Source: Tritrichomonas musculus (Eukaryota; Parabasalia; Tritrichomonadida; Tritrichomonadidae). From it: a DNA stretch of 64,000 nt. Each line of letters begins with the position of its first letter. The first letter of the stretch is position 1. The translations under genes and the position numbers were made by a program. Positions 9,758 through 22,200 of the stretch are shown here, piece by piece. The stretch is from NCBI GenBank assembly GCA_039105265.1, contig JAPFFF010000006.1:2790001-2854000 (forward strand), written 5' to 3'. The notes under the pieces are model-generated. The model was not told the DNA's origin and ran no database searches. It saw nothing but the letters and a program-made list of their open reading frames with translations.

Positions 9758-9763
9758 TCATTT
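9758..9763 (+). promoter_or_regulatory. Putative initiator (Inr) of the helicase gene
   Basis: TCATTT fits TCA(+1)YWW. The A(+1) is 9 nt before the ATG at 9769, within the 5-20 nt leader range usual for trichomonads. A long T run lies just upstream. Confidence 0.45.
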
Positions 9764-9768
9764 AATCA

Positions 9769-12348
9769 ATGAGTAGCGATGTAGAATGCTACCCTATTAC
9801 GCTTTTTGGACATATTACAATATATTTTCCTTACAAAAATCCGTATCCTGCTCAAAGAGCAATAATGGCAAATGCCTGTAGAGCCTTTTCACGACAAGAA
9901 AATGCGTTACTAGAATCGCCAACCGGAACGGGAAAATCTTTAGCATTATTAGCATCAGCACTTGCTTATCAAAAAAGTGAATTTGAAAAACAACCACTTG
10001 AAGATATTTTAAATTCAGAAAATATCGAACATTCCCCTTCACAAGGACAAGTAAGAGTTTTTTACACGAGCAGAACACATCAACAGCTCAATCAAGTAGT
10101 TGCCGAATTCAAGCGCCTTAATTATAAACCTCGAATGTCATTTTTAGCGTCAAGAACTAATTTATGCTTATATGAGCCGGTTGCAACATCGAATAACGTT
10201 GATTACCAATGCCGATCCCAACGCAATAATTGTCCATATGCTGAATGTGGAAAGATTATACCAGAAGATTTACAAAGCGAGAAATTTGATATCGAAGATT
10301 TAAAAAATTATTGTCGAGAACACGTCAGATGCCCTTTTATGATTACTCGCGAAATGGCAAAAGAAGCGCAATTAATTTTTTGTCCATACAACTATATTAT
10401 CGATCACCAAGTCCGAGAACAATTAAAACTTGATTTACGGAACTCGATTGTCATTTTTGACGAAGCCCATAATATCGAAGATACATGCCGCGAGACTGCC
10501 AAATTTACAATCAAACGAAGCGAAATAGAAACCATTCAAAAAGAAATGATACAAGCTATAAATTCTCCCTCAGAAAAGAACGAATGGCTTTCGATGATTA
10601 AAGATCCTCTTAAAGAAGTCCTTAAAATTTTACAGATGATAATTGAATGGATGGGAGTTAAACGGAACTCACGTAAAAACACCGAAACATATCTAATAGA
10701 GAAAGACACCTTCATGATGTTCAATGGGTGGGGCCTAACATCATTTGCCTGGCCCCAAATTTCAGAACACATAAAAATCCTCATCCGACCAGATAAGAAA
10801 ACAAAAAGTCGACTACCTGACCGTTTAGTTTTACCACTTACCAAGTTGTATGGCACTCTTGTCCTCATCTTCCAGAATAACCAAGACAACCTCAGCGATT
10901 TCGACGTTGTTTTCAATCCTGGCGACAAAGAAAATAACGACGAATTGACCTTTCTTTGTATGAATCCTTCTATCGTCTTCAAGCCGATAGCTGATCAAAG
11001 TCATTGCGTCATTTTGTCAAGTGGAACAATGTCGCCCCTCCAATCATTCGCACTTGAACTTGGCGTCAAGTTCAACGTCAATCTTTCTGTTCATCACATC
11101 ATTGACAAGAGTCAAGTTGCTGCTTTCACGATCTCGAATAACCTCGACAATTCGTTGAAGTTCAAGACATCCTTTAAGAACATGCAAGAGAATCAAACGG
11201 AGATGTTCAAAAGTCTTGGATTCTTACTTGAACGTTTCTTGAAAGTCATTCCTGATGGTTGTCTTTTATTCGTCCAATCGCACAACATACTGAAACAACT
11301 AATCAAGACGTGGCGAGACACCAAAATACTGAACAGATTGAATGAGATCAAGCCGCTTTATTACGAAGACAAGTCACTCAACATTAAGAAGCAAATCGAA
11401 GACTATAAAAATAATGTTAAAAGTGGCTGCGAAGGATTCTTTATTGGCGTTTGTAAAGGCCAATTAAGTGAAGGTATTGATTTTACTGATAGTCAAGCAC
11501 GTGCTGTTTTTGTCTTCGGCATTCCTTATCCTTCGTGGAACTCGCCTGAAGTCAAACTTAAGATTGACTATAATGACGCCCATTCTTCCGGCTACTCGAA
11601 CATTCAGCTGATGAAAGGAAACGAGTGGTACGAGTCACAAGCGAAAAGGGCACTTTTCCAGGCGATTGGTCGTTGTATTCGTCATAAAAATGATTACGGT
11701 GCTATTATTTTAATTGACGAACGTTATTCAACAATGATTTCTTCATTTCCTAAATGGGTTCAAGAGTCTTACTCTCAAGCACCGTCAGCTGATTCTATAA
11801 TAAACCATCTTAATGTTTTTTATAAAAAAATGAGAGACAAGTTTCCGGTGTCTGCTGGAACTTCATTGAATGTCAATTATCCATTGACTTTGGTCTGTTC
11901 TAATGAGAATTGTAATAAAAAAGCTTTCGAGCTTTATAAATTGAATGTAAAAGCGACTTTGATGATCGAAAGAAATGGCTTTTTGAGTCTGATAAAAGCA
12001 AATGAGCCTTCAAAATGTGTCTTGGTATCTGAAGGAAGCATTAAAGATTGCTTTGCAATGCAAGATGAGCCTAAATTTTTCTTAGAAGATGAAAATGCTT
12101 ATCGTCTCGTCTCTTGTAATTGTGGTAACGTGTTCGGCGCTTGCGTCAGCTCAGTATGCAAGACTGACAGCATCTTTTTGAACTCAATGTGGCTCATTCC
12201 TTCTAGTTTGATCGTCCAACAAGGCCCTAATCAACTCCCTTTGATGAAGGTGATGAAATTAGACGATGAAAATAATAATGATAATAAAGAATCAAATAAT
12301 TCTACGTCATCGTCTCAACAACAAACTACTCAAAATAATAATACTTAA
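9769..12348 (+). CDS. FANCJ/BRIP1-like XPD-superfamily Fe-S DNA helicase
   Basis: 859 codons. Walker A is SPTGTGKS (50-57), preceded by a Q-motif-like YPAQRAIM (26-33). Motif Ia is TSRTHQQ (100-106). Cysteines C148, C155, C160, C182 and C188 lie where XPD-family enzymes hold the 4Fe-4S cluster. Motif II is DEAH (231-234), preceded by CPYNYIID. Motif V is SEGIDF (567-572) and motif VI is QAIGRCIRHK (631-640). The family unwinds DNA 5'-to-3', and FANCJ/RTEL1 members act on crosslinks, G-quadruplexes and recombination intermediates in the nucleus. DEAHNIED and CPYNY...VRE resemble FANCJ more than RTEL1 or DDX11, but the assignment within this group needs a tree. The C-terminal ~200 residues carry Cys pairs (CSNENC; SCNCG...CVSSVC) that could bind zinc, then a low-complexity Asn/Ser/Gln tail. 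The start is supported by a TCATTT Inr 9 nt upstream. Confidence 0.88.
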   Translation: MSSDVECYPITLFGHITIYFPYKNPYPAQRAIMANACRAFSRQENALLESPTGTGKSLALLASALAYQKSEFEKQPLEDILNSENIEHSPSQGQVRVFYTSRTHQQLNQVVAEFKRLNYKPRMSFLASRTNLCLYEPVATSNNVDYQCRSQRNNCPYAECGKIIPEDLQSEKFDIEDLKNYCREHVRCPFMITREMAKEAQLIFCPYNYIIDHQVREQLKLDLRNSIVIFDEAHNIEDTCRETAKFTIKRSEIETIQKEMIQAINSPSEKNEWLSMIKDPLKEVLKILQMIIEWMGVKRNSRKNTETYLIEKDTFMMFNGWGLTSFAWPQISEHIKILIRPDKKTKSRLPDRLVLPLTKLYGTLVLIFQNNQDNLSDFDVVFNPGDKENNDELTFLCMNPSIVFKPIADQSHCVILSSGTMSPLQSFALELGVKFNVNLSVHHIIDKSQVAAFTISNNLDNSLKFKTSFKNMQENQTEMFKSLGFLLERFLKVIPDGCLLFVQSHNILKQLIKTWRDTKILNRLNEIKPLYYEDKSLNIKKQIEDYKNNVKSGCEGFFIGVCKGQLSEGIDFTDSQARAVFVFGIPYPSWNSPEVKLKIDYNDAHSSGYSNIQLMKGNEWYESQAKRALFQAIGRCIRHKNDYGAIILIDERYSTMISSFPKWVQESYSQAPSADSIINHLNVFYKKMRDKFPVSAGTSLNVNYPLTLVCSNENCNKKAFELYKLNVKATLMIERNGFLSLIKANEPSKCVLVSEGSIKDCFAMQDEPKFFLEDENAYRLVSCNCGNVFGACVSSVCKTDSIFLNSMWLIPSSLIVQQGPNQLPLMKVMKLDDENNNDNKESNNSTSSSQQQTTQNNNT

Positions 12349-13183
12349 TTTTGTATATTAAATTTTTTTTTTTAATTTTATTTTTTATGTTACTCACTAA
12401 ATATTTATTTATTTTTTTTTTTAGTTTGATCAAATGTTTTGAGTATTTTCTCTACTTTTTTGTTTAATGAAATTTTATATTATCTTCAATGAATAGGATA
12501 GATTAAAAAGATTTTTAAAATAAAATATTTTATTTATTGGATAAAAAAATTAATATTGCTATTTTGTATTTTGGAGATTTGATATTAAATAATTTCCGAA
12601 TATATTTCAAAAAAAGATGATTTTGATTTCAATTTTTTCATTATATTGACTTCAAAATGAAAATTGTTTTTAAGTTTACAAAATAAAAATGATAAAATAA
12701 ACATTAATTTACAATATAATTTTCATCATCTTTATTTAAAAACTAAATTAGAAAATAATTTTAGATTTATATGTTCATAATTGAATATATATGCATGTGT
12801 AATCAGAATTTATAAAATATTTCAAGTATTCTGCTTTATTAGTTTTTTTATATATCAAATCTTTATTTTTTTTTTATTTAGAATTTTTATGTAGATATAT
12901 ATACCATTTATTTTATATCTTGATAATTTTAAGAAAGAAATAATATTAAAAGCGGTATAATTAATAAACCAATATGAGAAAATTTCTTTGTTAAAAAGTT
13001 TAAATAAAAATATATCCTTTTAAATTTGAGAAACAATAAAAAGATAATTTCCTCAAATTTGTATTCAATTTTAAAACTAATATAAAACTACACAAATTTC
13101 AATTAAATAAAAAAAATACCCTTTTCAAATTTCAATATTTAAGAAAAATTGAAAAATATTTAACTGTTTTAATGAAACTCAAC
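12349..13183. other. AT-rich spacer before the giant-gene array
   Basis: About 835 bases of extremely AT-rich DNA with T and A runs. No ORF, RNA gene or repeat is supported. It shares no visible similarity with the spacers upstream of giant genes 2 and 3 until 13184, which marks the left edge of the triplicated unit. Confidence 0.6.
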
Positions 13184-13226
13184 ATTCATCTCATTTTTTA
13201 TTTTAAAAATAATCAATAATAATACC
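13184..13226 (+). promoter_or_regulatory. Conserved core promoter/leader of giant gene 1
   Basis: The stretch cattcatctcatttttta up to the ATG, including aaaataatcaataataatacc, is nearly identical before all three giant genes (others at 31529 and 46819). It contains TCATTT at 13191-13196, fitting TCA(+1)YWW, 34 nt before the ATG. Upstream of 13184 gene 1 differs from genes 2 and 3. Confidence 0.55.
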
Positions 13227-16200
13227 ATGAGTACAACAAGATCAGAAGATTGGATTCCACTTCAAATTAAAGTTTTCACAAGATGGGTGAACGGCCAACT
13301 TAAAGCAGGAAACTGCGAACAAATCGGAGAAATCACGAAAGATTTATCAAACGGTGTTCCTTTAGTTGAACTTGCAGAAATATTAACCAAAAAAGATGCC
13401 CCAGTTAAATGGGCGAAAACACCAAAACGAAATATCGATCAAGTTATGAACTGTGATTTATCCGTCGACATGTTTACGAAAGATGGAGTTAAAATTATTG
13501 GAATTAGTGGTAAAGATATCAACGATAACAACGAGAAACTTATTTTAGGGTTTGTCTGGTCACTTATTTTGCACTATTCCATCGGTGGTGCCGTTACCGA
13601 CAGCAAAGATAACAATTCAGGCAAGAAAACAGCAAAGAATGCCTTATTAGAGTGGGCGATTGGACGAACATCGGAATATCCAAACGTTAACAAATTTACA
13701 CCATATTCAGTTTCAATGTGCGCTTTATTAGATTCATACCTTCCAGACAAGATCAACTATTATTCGCTTAATCCATCCGATGTTGAAGGTAATGCAATGT
13801 TAGCATGCAAAGTTATGGAAGAGATCGGCATCCCAGTTTACGTTATGCCAGAAGATTTGACATCGAGTGGTGACAAAGTTGATGAGAAGACCCTTCTCAC
13901 ACAACTTGCAGCTGCCAAAGTTGTCCTTGAAAATTTGAAAGGAAAAGAAATCGATGCCGAAAAGTTTGCCAAAGAGAAGGCCGATGCCGAGAAAGCAGCA
14001 AGAGAACAAGCAGAAGCAGAAGCGAAAGCGAAAGCCGATGCAGAACGCGCACAACGAGAGAAAGAGGAGGCAGAAAGAATGGCACGTGATAAAGCAGAGC
14101 AAGATCGACTAGCTCAAGAGAAGGCAGATGCAGAAGCGAAAGCCGAAGCCGAACGTCTGGCACGTGAAAAGGCAGAAGCAGATGCAAAAGCAGAAGCAGA
14201 TCGACTAGCTCAAGAGAAGGCAGATGCAGAAGCGAAAGCCGAAGCCGAACGTTTAGCACGTGAAAAGGCCGAAGCAGATGCCAAAGCAGAAGCAGACCGC
14301 TTAGCCAAAGAAAGAGCGGAAGCAGAAGCGAAGGCAGCAGCAGAACGTGACGACTTATTAGCCGAAATTGAAAGATTAAAGAAATTACTTGCAGAAACAG
14401 AAACGGACAGAGACAATTGGAAAGAGAAATACATGGTTGCACATGCACACGAAGAACAATTGATGAAAGACAACGCTGATTTACAAGCAGAAATTGAAAG
14501 TTTGAAGAACGAATTATCAGAAACACAACGTAAGGCACAAGAAGATCACGATAACCTTTCGGCACAAATCGATAACTTAAAGAAGGAATTGTCAGACACT
14601 AAAGAACAAGCCAAAGTTGATCACGATAACTTAACCGCCGAAATTGAAAAATTAAAGATCGAAGCCAAAGAAGATCACGACAACTTAACCGCTGAAATTA
14701 ACAAATTGAATTCAGAACTCGAAGGACTTAACAACAAGGTTGCCGAGTTAACTTCTACAGTCGAAGCCAAAGACAGAGAAATCGAATCACTCAACGGAAA
14801 GGTTGCTGAACTGGAATCAACAGTTGAAGCCAAAGATAGAGAAATTGAAGCCCTCAATGGCAAGATTTCTGAATTACAATCAGAAGTCGAAAATTACAAG
14901 CAACAAATCGAAGCTCTCAACGGCAAGGTTGCTGAATTACAATCTACTGTTGAAGCTAAAGATAGAGAAATCGAAGCACTCAACGGCAAGATCAACGAAA
15001 TGGCATCAACAATTGAATCACTCAATGGACAAATTGCCGAATTACAATCAACAGTTGAAGCCAAGAACAGAGAGATCGAAGCACTCAACGGCAAGATCAG
15101 CGAATTACAATCAACAATCGAAGGACTCAACGGACAAATTGCCGAATTACAATCCACAGTTGAAGCCAAGAACAGAGAGATCGAAGCACTCAACGGCAAG
15201 ATCAGCGAATTACAGTCAACAATCGAAGGACTCAACGGACAAATCGCTGAACTTCAATCCACAGTTGAAGCCAAGAACAGAGAGATCGAAGCACTCAACG
15301 GCAAGATCAACGAATTACAATCAACAATCGAAGGACTCAACGGACAAATTGCCGAACTTCAATCCACAGTTGAAGCCAAGAACAGAGAGATCGAAGCACT
15401 CAACGGCAAGATCAGCGAAATGACAGCCACAATCGAATCACTCAATGGCAAGATCGCTGAACTTCAATCCACAGTTGAAGCTAAAGACAGAGAAATCGAA
15501 GCACTCAACGGCAAGATCAGCGAATTACAGTCAACAATTGAATCACTCAACGGACAAATCGCTGAACTTCAATCCACAGTTGAAGCCAAGAACAGAGAGA
15601 TCGAAGCACTCAACGGCAAGATCAACGAATTACAATCAACAATCGAAGGACTTAACGGACAAATTGCCGAATTACAATCCACAGTTGAAGCCAAGAACAG
15701 AGAGATCGAAGCACTCAACGGCAAGATCAGCGAATTACAATCAACAATCGAAGGACTCAACGGACAAATTGCCGAATTACAATCCACAGTTGAAGCCAAG
15801 AACAGAGAGATCGAAGCCCTCAACGGCAAGATCAACGAATTACAATCAACAATCGAAGGACTCAACGGACAAATTGCCGAACTTCAATCCACAGTTGAAG
15901 CCAAGAACAGAGAGATCGAAGCACTCAACGGCAAGATCAACGAATTACAATCAACAATCGAAGGACTTAACGGACAAATTGCCGAATTACAATCCACAGT
16001 TGAAGCCAAGAACAGAGAGATCGAAGCACTCAACGGCAAGATCAACGAATTACAGTCAACAATCGAAGGACTCAATGGACAAATTGCCGAATTACAATCC
16101 ACAGTTGAAGCCAAGAACAGAGAGATCGAAGCACTCAACGGCAAGATCAACGAATTACAATCAACAATCGAAGGACTCAACGGACAAATTGCCGAATTAC

Positions 16201-19200
16201 AATCCACAGTTGAAGCCAAGAACAGAGAGATCGAAGCACTCAACGGCAAGATCAACGAATTACAATCAACAATCGAAGGACTCAACGGACAAATTGCCGA
16301 ATTACAATCCACAGTTGAAGCCAAGAACAGAGAGATCGAAGCACTCAACGGCAAGATCAACGAATTACAATCAACAATCGAAGGACTCAACGGACAAATT
16401 GCCGAACTTCAATCCACAGTTGAAGCTAAAGACAGAGAAATCGAAGCACTCAACGGCAAGATCAGCGAAATGACAGCCACAATCGAATCACTCAATGGAC
16501 AAATCGCTGAACTTCAATCCACAGTTGAAGCTAAAGACAGAGAAATCGAAGCACTCAACGGCAAGATCAGCGAAATGACAGCCACAATCGAATCACTCAA
16601 TGGCAAGATCGCTGAACTTCAATCCACAGTTGAAGCTAAAGACAGAGAAATCGAAGCACTCAACGGCAAGATCAGCGAATTACAGTCAACAATCGAAGGA
16701 CTCAATGGACAAATTGCCGAACTTCAGTCCACAGTTGAAGCCAAGAACAGAGAGATCGAAGCACTCAACGGCAAGATCAACGAATTACAATCAACAATCG
16801 AAGGACTCAACGGACAAATTGCCGAACTTCAATCCACAGTTGAAGCCAAGAACAGAGAGATCGAAGCACTCAACGGCAAGATCAGCGAAATGACAGCCAC
16901 AATCGAATCACTCAATGGCAAGATCGCTGAACTTCAATCCACAGTTGAAGCTAAAGACAGAGAAATCGAAGCACTCAACGGCAAGATCAGCGAATTACAG
17001 TCAACAATTGAATCACTCAACGGACAAATCGCTGAACTTCAATCCACAGTTGAAGCCAAGAACAGAGAGATCGAAGCACTCAACGGCAAGATCAACGAAT
17101 TACAATCAACAATCGAAGGACTCAACGGACAAATTGCCGAATTACAATCCACAGTTGAAGCCAAGAACAGAGAGATCGAAGCACTCAACGGCAAGATCAG
17201 CGAATTACAATCAACAATCGAAGGACTTAACGGACAAATTGCCGAATTACAATCCACAGTTGAAGCCAAGAACAGAGAGATCGAAGCACTCAACGGCAAG
17301 ATCAACGAATTACAATCAACAATCGAAGGACTCAACGGACAAATTGCCGAACTTCAGTCCACAGTTGAAGCCAAGAACAGAGAGATCGAAGCACTCAACG
17401 GCAAGATCAACGAATTACAATCAACAATCGAAGGACTTAACGGACAAATTGCCGAATTACAATCCACAGTTGAAGCCAAGAACAGAGAGATCGAAGCACT
17501 CAACGGCAAGATCAACGAATTACAATCAACAATCGAAGGACTCAACGGACAAATTGCCGAACTTCAATCCACAGTTGAAGCCAAGAACAGAGAGATCGAA
17601 GCACTCAACGGCAAGATCAGCGAAATGACAGCCACAATCGAATCACTCAATGGCAAGATCGCTGAACTTCAATCCACAGTTGAAGCTAAAGACAGAGAAA
17701 TCGAAGCACTCAACGGCAAGATCAGCGAATTACAGTCAACAATCGAAGGACTCAATGGACAAATCGCTGAACTTCAATCCACAGTTGAAGCCAAGAACAG
17801 AGAGATCGAAGCACTCAACGGCAAGATCAACGAATTACAATCAACAATCGAAGGACTTAACGGACAAATTGCCGAATTACAATCCACAGTTGAAGCCAAG
17901 AACAGAGAGATCGAAGCACTCAACGGCAAGATCAGCGAAATGACAGCCACAATCGAATCACTCAATGGCAAGATCGCTGAACTTCAATCCACAGTTGAAG
18001 CTAAAGACAGAGAAATCGAAGCACTCAACGGCAAGATCAGCGAATTACAGTCAACAATTGAATCACTCAACGGACAAATCGCTGAACTTCAATCCACAGT
18101 TGAAGCCAAGAACAGAGAGATCGAAGCACTCAACGGCAAGATCAACGAATTACAATCAACAATCGAAGGACTCAACGGACAAATTGCCGAATTACAATCC
18201 ACAGTTGAAGCCAAGAACAGAGAGATCGAAGCACTCAACGGCAAGATCAGCGAAATGACAGCCACAATCGAATCACTCAATGGCAAGATCGCTGAACTTC
18301 AATCCACAGTTGAAGCTAAAGACAGAGAAATCGAAGCACTCAACGGCAAGATCAGCGAAATGACAGCCACAATCGAATCACTCAATGGCAAGATCGCTGA
18401 ACTTCAATCCACAGTTGAAGCTAAAGACAGAGAAATCGAAGCACTCAACGGCAAGATCAGCGAATTACAGTCAACAATCGAAGGACTCAATGGACAAATC
18501 GCTGAACTTCAGTCCACAGTTGAAGCCAAGAACAGAGAGATCGAAGCACTCAACGGCAAGATCAACGAATTACAATCAACAATCGAAGGACTCAACGGAC
18601 AAATTGCCGAATTACAATCCACAGTTGAAGCCAAGAACAGAGAGATCGAAGCACTCAACGGCAAGATCAACGAATTACAATCAACAATCGAAGGACTCAA
18701 CGGACAAATTGCCGAACTTCAATCCACAGTTGAAGCCAAGAACAGAGAGATCGAAGCACTCAACGGCAAGATCAGCGAAATGACAGCCACAATCGAATCA
18801 CTCAATGGCAAGATCGCTGAACTTCAATCCACAGTTGAAGCTAAAGACAGAGAAATCGAAGCACTCAACGGCAAGATCAGCGAATTACAGTCAACAATTG
18901 AATCACTCAACGGACAAATCGCTGAACTTCAATCCACAGTTGAAGCCAAGAACAGAGAGATCGAAGCACTCAACGGCAAGATCAACGAATTACAATCAAC
19001 AATCGAAGGACTTAACGGACAAATTGCCGAATTACAATCCACAGTTGAAGCCAAGAACAGAGAGATCGAAGCACTCAACGGCAAGATCAACGAATTACAA
19101 TCAACAATCGAAGGACTCAACGGACAAATTGCCGAATTACAATCCACAGTTGAAGCCAAGAACAGAGAGATCGAAGCACTCAACGGCAAGATCAGCGAAT

Positions 19201-22200
19201 TACAGTCAACAATCGAAGGACTCAACGGACAAATCGCTGAACTTCAATCCACAGTTGAAGCCAAGAACAGAGAGATCGAAGCACTCAACGGCAAGATCAA
19301 CGAATTACAATCAACAATCGAAGGACTCAACGGACAAATTGCCGAACTTCAATCCACAGTTGAAGCCAAGAACAGAGAGATCGAAGCACTCAACGGCAAG
19401 ATCAGCGAAATGACAGCCACAATCGAATCACTCAATGGCAAGATCGCTGAACTTCAATCCACAGTTGAAGCTAAAGACAGAGAAATCGAAGCACTCAACG
19501 GCAAGATCAGCGAATTACAGTCAACAATTGAATCACTCAACGGACAAATCGCTGAACTTCAATCCACAGTTGAAGCCAAGAACAGAGAGATCGAAGCACT
19601 CAACGGCAAGATCAACGAATTACAATCAACAATCGAAGGACTTAACGGACAAATTGCCGAATTACAATCCACAGTTGAAGCCAAGAACAGAGAGATCGAA
19701 GCACTCAACGGCAAGATCAGCGAATTACAATCAACAATCGAAGGACTCAACGGACAAATTGCCGAATTACAATCCACAGTTGAAGCCAAGAACAGAGAGA
19801 TCGAAGCACTCAACGGCAAGATCAGCGAATTACAATCAACAATCGAAGGACTCAACGGACAAATTGCCGAATTACAATCCACAGTTGAAGCCAAGAACAG
19901 AGAGATCGAAGCACTCAACGGCAAGATCAGCGAAATGACAGCCACAATCGAATCACTCAATGGCAAGATCGCTGAACTTCAATCCACAGTTGAAGCTAAA
20001 GACAGAGAAATCGAAGCACTCAACGGCAAGATCAGCGAATTACAGTCAACAATTGAATCACTCAACGGACAAATCGCTGAACTTCAATCCACAGTTGAAG
20101 CCAAGAACAGAGAGATCGAAGCACTCAACGGCAAGATCAACGAATTACAATCAACAATCGAAGGACTTAACGGACAAATTGCCGAATTACAATCCACAGT
20201 TGAAGCCAAGAACAGAGAGATCGAAGCACTCAACGGCAAGATCAGCGAATTACAATCAACAATCGAAGGACTCAACGGACAAATTGCCGAATTACAATCC
20301 ACAGTTGAAGCCAAGAACAGAGAGATCGAAGCACTCAACGGCAAGATCAGCGAATTACAATCAACAATCGAAGGACTCAACGGACAAATTGCCGAATTAC
20401 AATCCACAGTTGAAGCCAAGAACAGAGAGATCGAAGCACTCAACGGCAAGATCAGCGAAATGACAGCCACAATCGAATCACTCAATGGCAAGATCGCTGA
20501 ACTTCAGTCCACAGTTGAAGCCAAGAACAGAGAGATCGAAGCACTCAACGGCAAGATCAACGAATTACAATCAACAATCGAAGGACTTAACGGACAAATT
20601 GCCGAATTACAATCCACAGTTGAAGCCAAGAACAGAGAGATCGAAGCACTCAACGGCAAGATCAACGAATTACAATCAACAATCGAAGGACTCAACGGAC
20701 AAATTGCCGAATTACAATCCACAGTTGAAGCCAAGAACAGAGAGATCGAAGCACTCAACGGCAAGATCAGCGAAATGACAGCCACAATCGAATCACTCAA
20801 TGGCAAGATCGCTGAACTTCAATCCACAGTTGAAGCTAAAGACAGAGAAATCGAAGCACTCAACGGCAAGATCAGCGAATTACAGTCAACAATTGAATCA
20901 CTCAACGGACAAATCGCTGAACTTCAATCCACAGTTGAAGCCAAGAACAGAGAGATCGAAGCACTCAACGGCAAGATCAACGAATTACAATCAACAATCG
21001 AAGGACTCAACGGACAAATTGCCGAATTACAATCCACAGTTGAAGCCAAGAACAGAGAGATCGAAGCACTCAACGGCAAGATCAGCGAAATGACAGCCAC
21101 AATCGAATCACTCAATGGCAAGATCGCTGAACTTCAATCCACAGTTGAAGCTAAAGACAGAGAAATCGAAGCACTCAACGGCAAGATCAGCGAAATGACA
21201 GCCACAATCGAATCACTCAATGGCAAGATCGCTGAACTTCAATCCACAGTTGAAGCCAAGAACAGAGAGATCGAAGCACTCAACGGCAAGATCAGCGAAA
21301 TGACAGCCACAATCGAATCACTCAATGGCAAGATCGCTGAACTTCAATCCACAGTTGAAGCCAAGAACAGAGAGATCGAAGCACTCAACGGCAAGATCAG
21401 CGAAATGACAGCCACAATCGAATCACTCAATGGCAAGATCGCTGAACTTCAATCCACAGTTGAAGCCAAGAACAGAGAGATCGAAGCACTCAACGGCAAG
21501 ATCAGCGAATTACAGTCAACAATCGAATCACTCAACAACAAAATCAGTGAAATGACAGCCACAATTGAATCACTCAATGGAAAGATTTCTGAATTACAAT
21601 CAACAATCGAAGCCAAGGACAGAGAGATCGAAAGCCTCAACGGAAAGATCACTGAATTGACCAACGAAGTCTCAAGATTGAATTCTGAAATTGAGAACTA
21701 CAAACAACAGATCGAACAACTCAACAACAAGATCAGTGAATTACAATCAACGATCGAAGCCAAAGACAGAGAGATTGAATCACTCAATGGAAAGATCAGT
21801 GAATTACAATCAACAATCGAAGCCAAAGACAGAGAGATCGAATCACTCAACGGAAAGATCACTGAATTGACCAACGAAGTCTCAAGATTGAATTCTGAAA
21901 TCGAAAACTACAAACAACAAATTGAACAACTCAACAGCAAGATTTCTGAATTACAATCAACAATCGAAGCCAAAGACAGAGAGATCGAATCACTCAACGG
22001 AAAGATCAGCGAGTTACAATCAGAAATCGAGAACCTCAAACAACAAATCGAAGGACTCAACAGCAAGATCAGTGAATTACAATCAACAATCGAAGCCAAA
22101 GATCGTGAAATTGAATCACTCAATGGAAAGATTAGTGAATTACAATCAACAATCGAAGCCAAAGACAGAGAGATCGAATCACTCAACGGAAAGATCAGTG

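Noticed and set aside
14980..21532. CRISPR-like regular repeats
   Set aside because: The 105-bp units are contiguous coding DNA in one open frame, without unique spacers, and the genome is eukaryotic.
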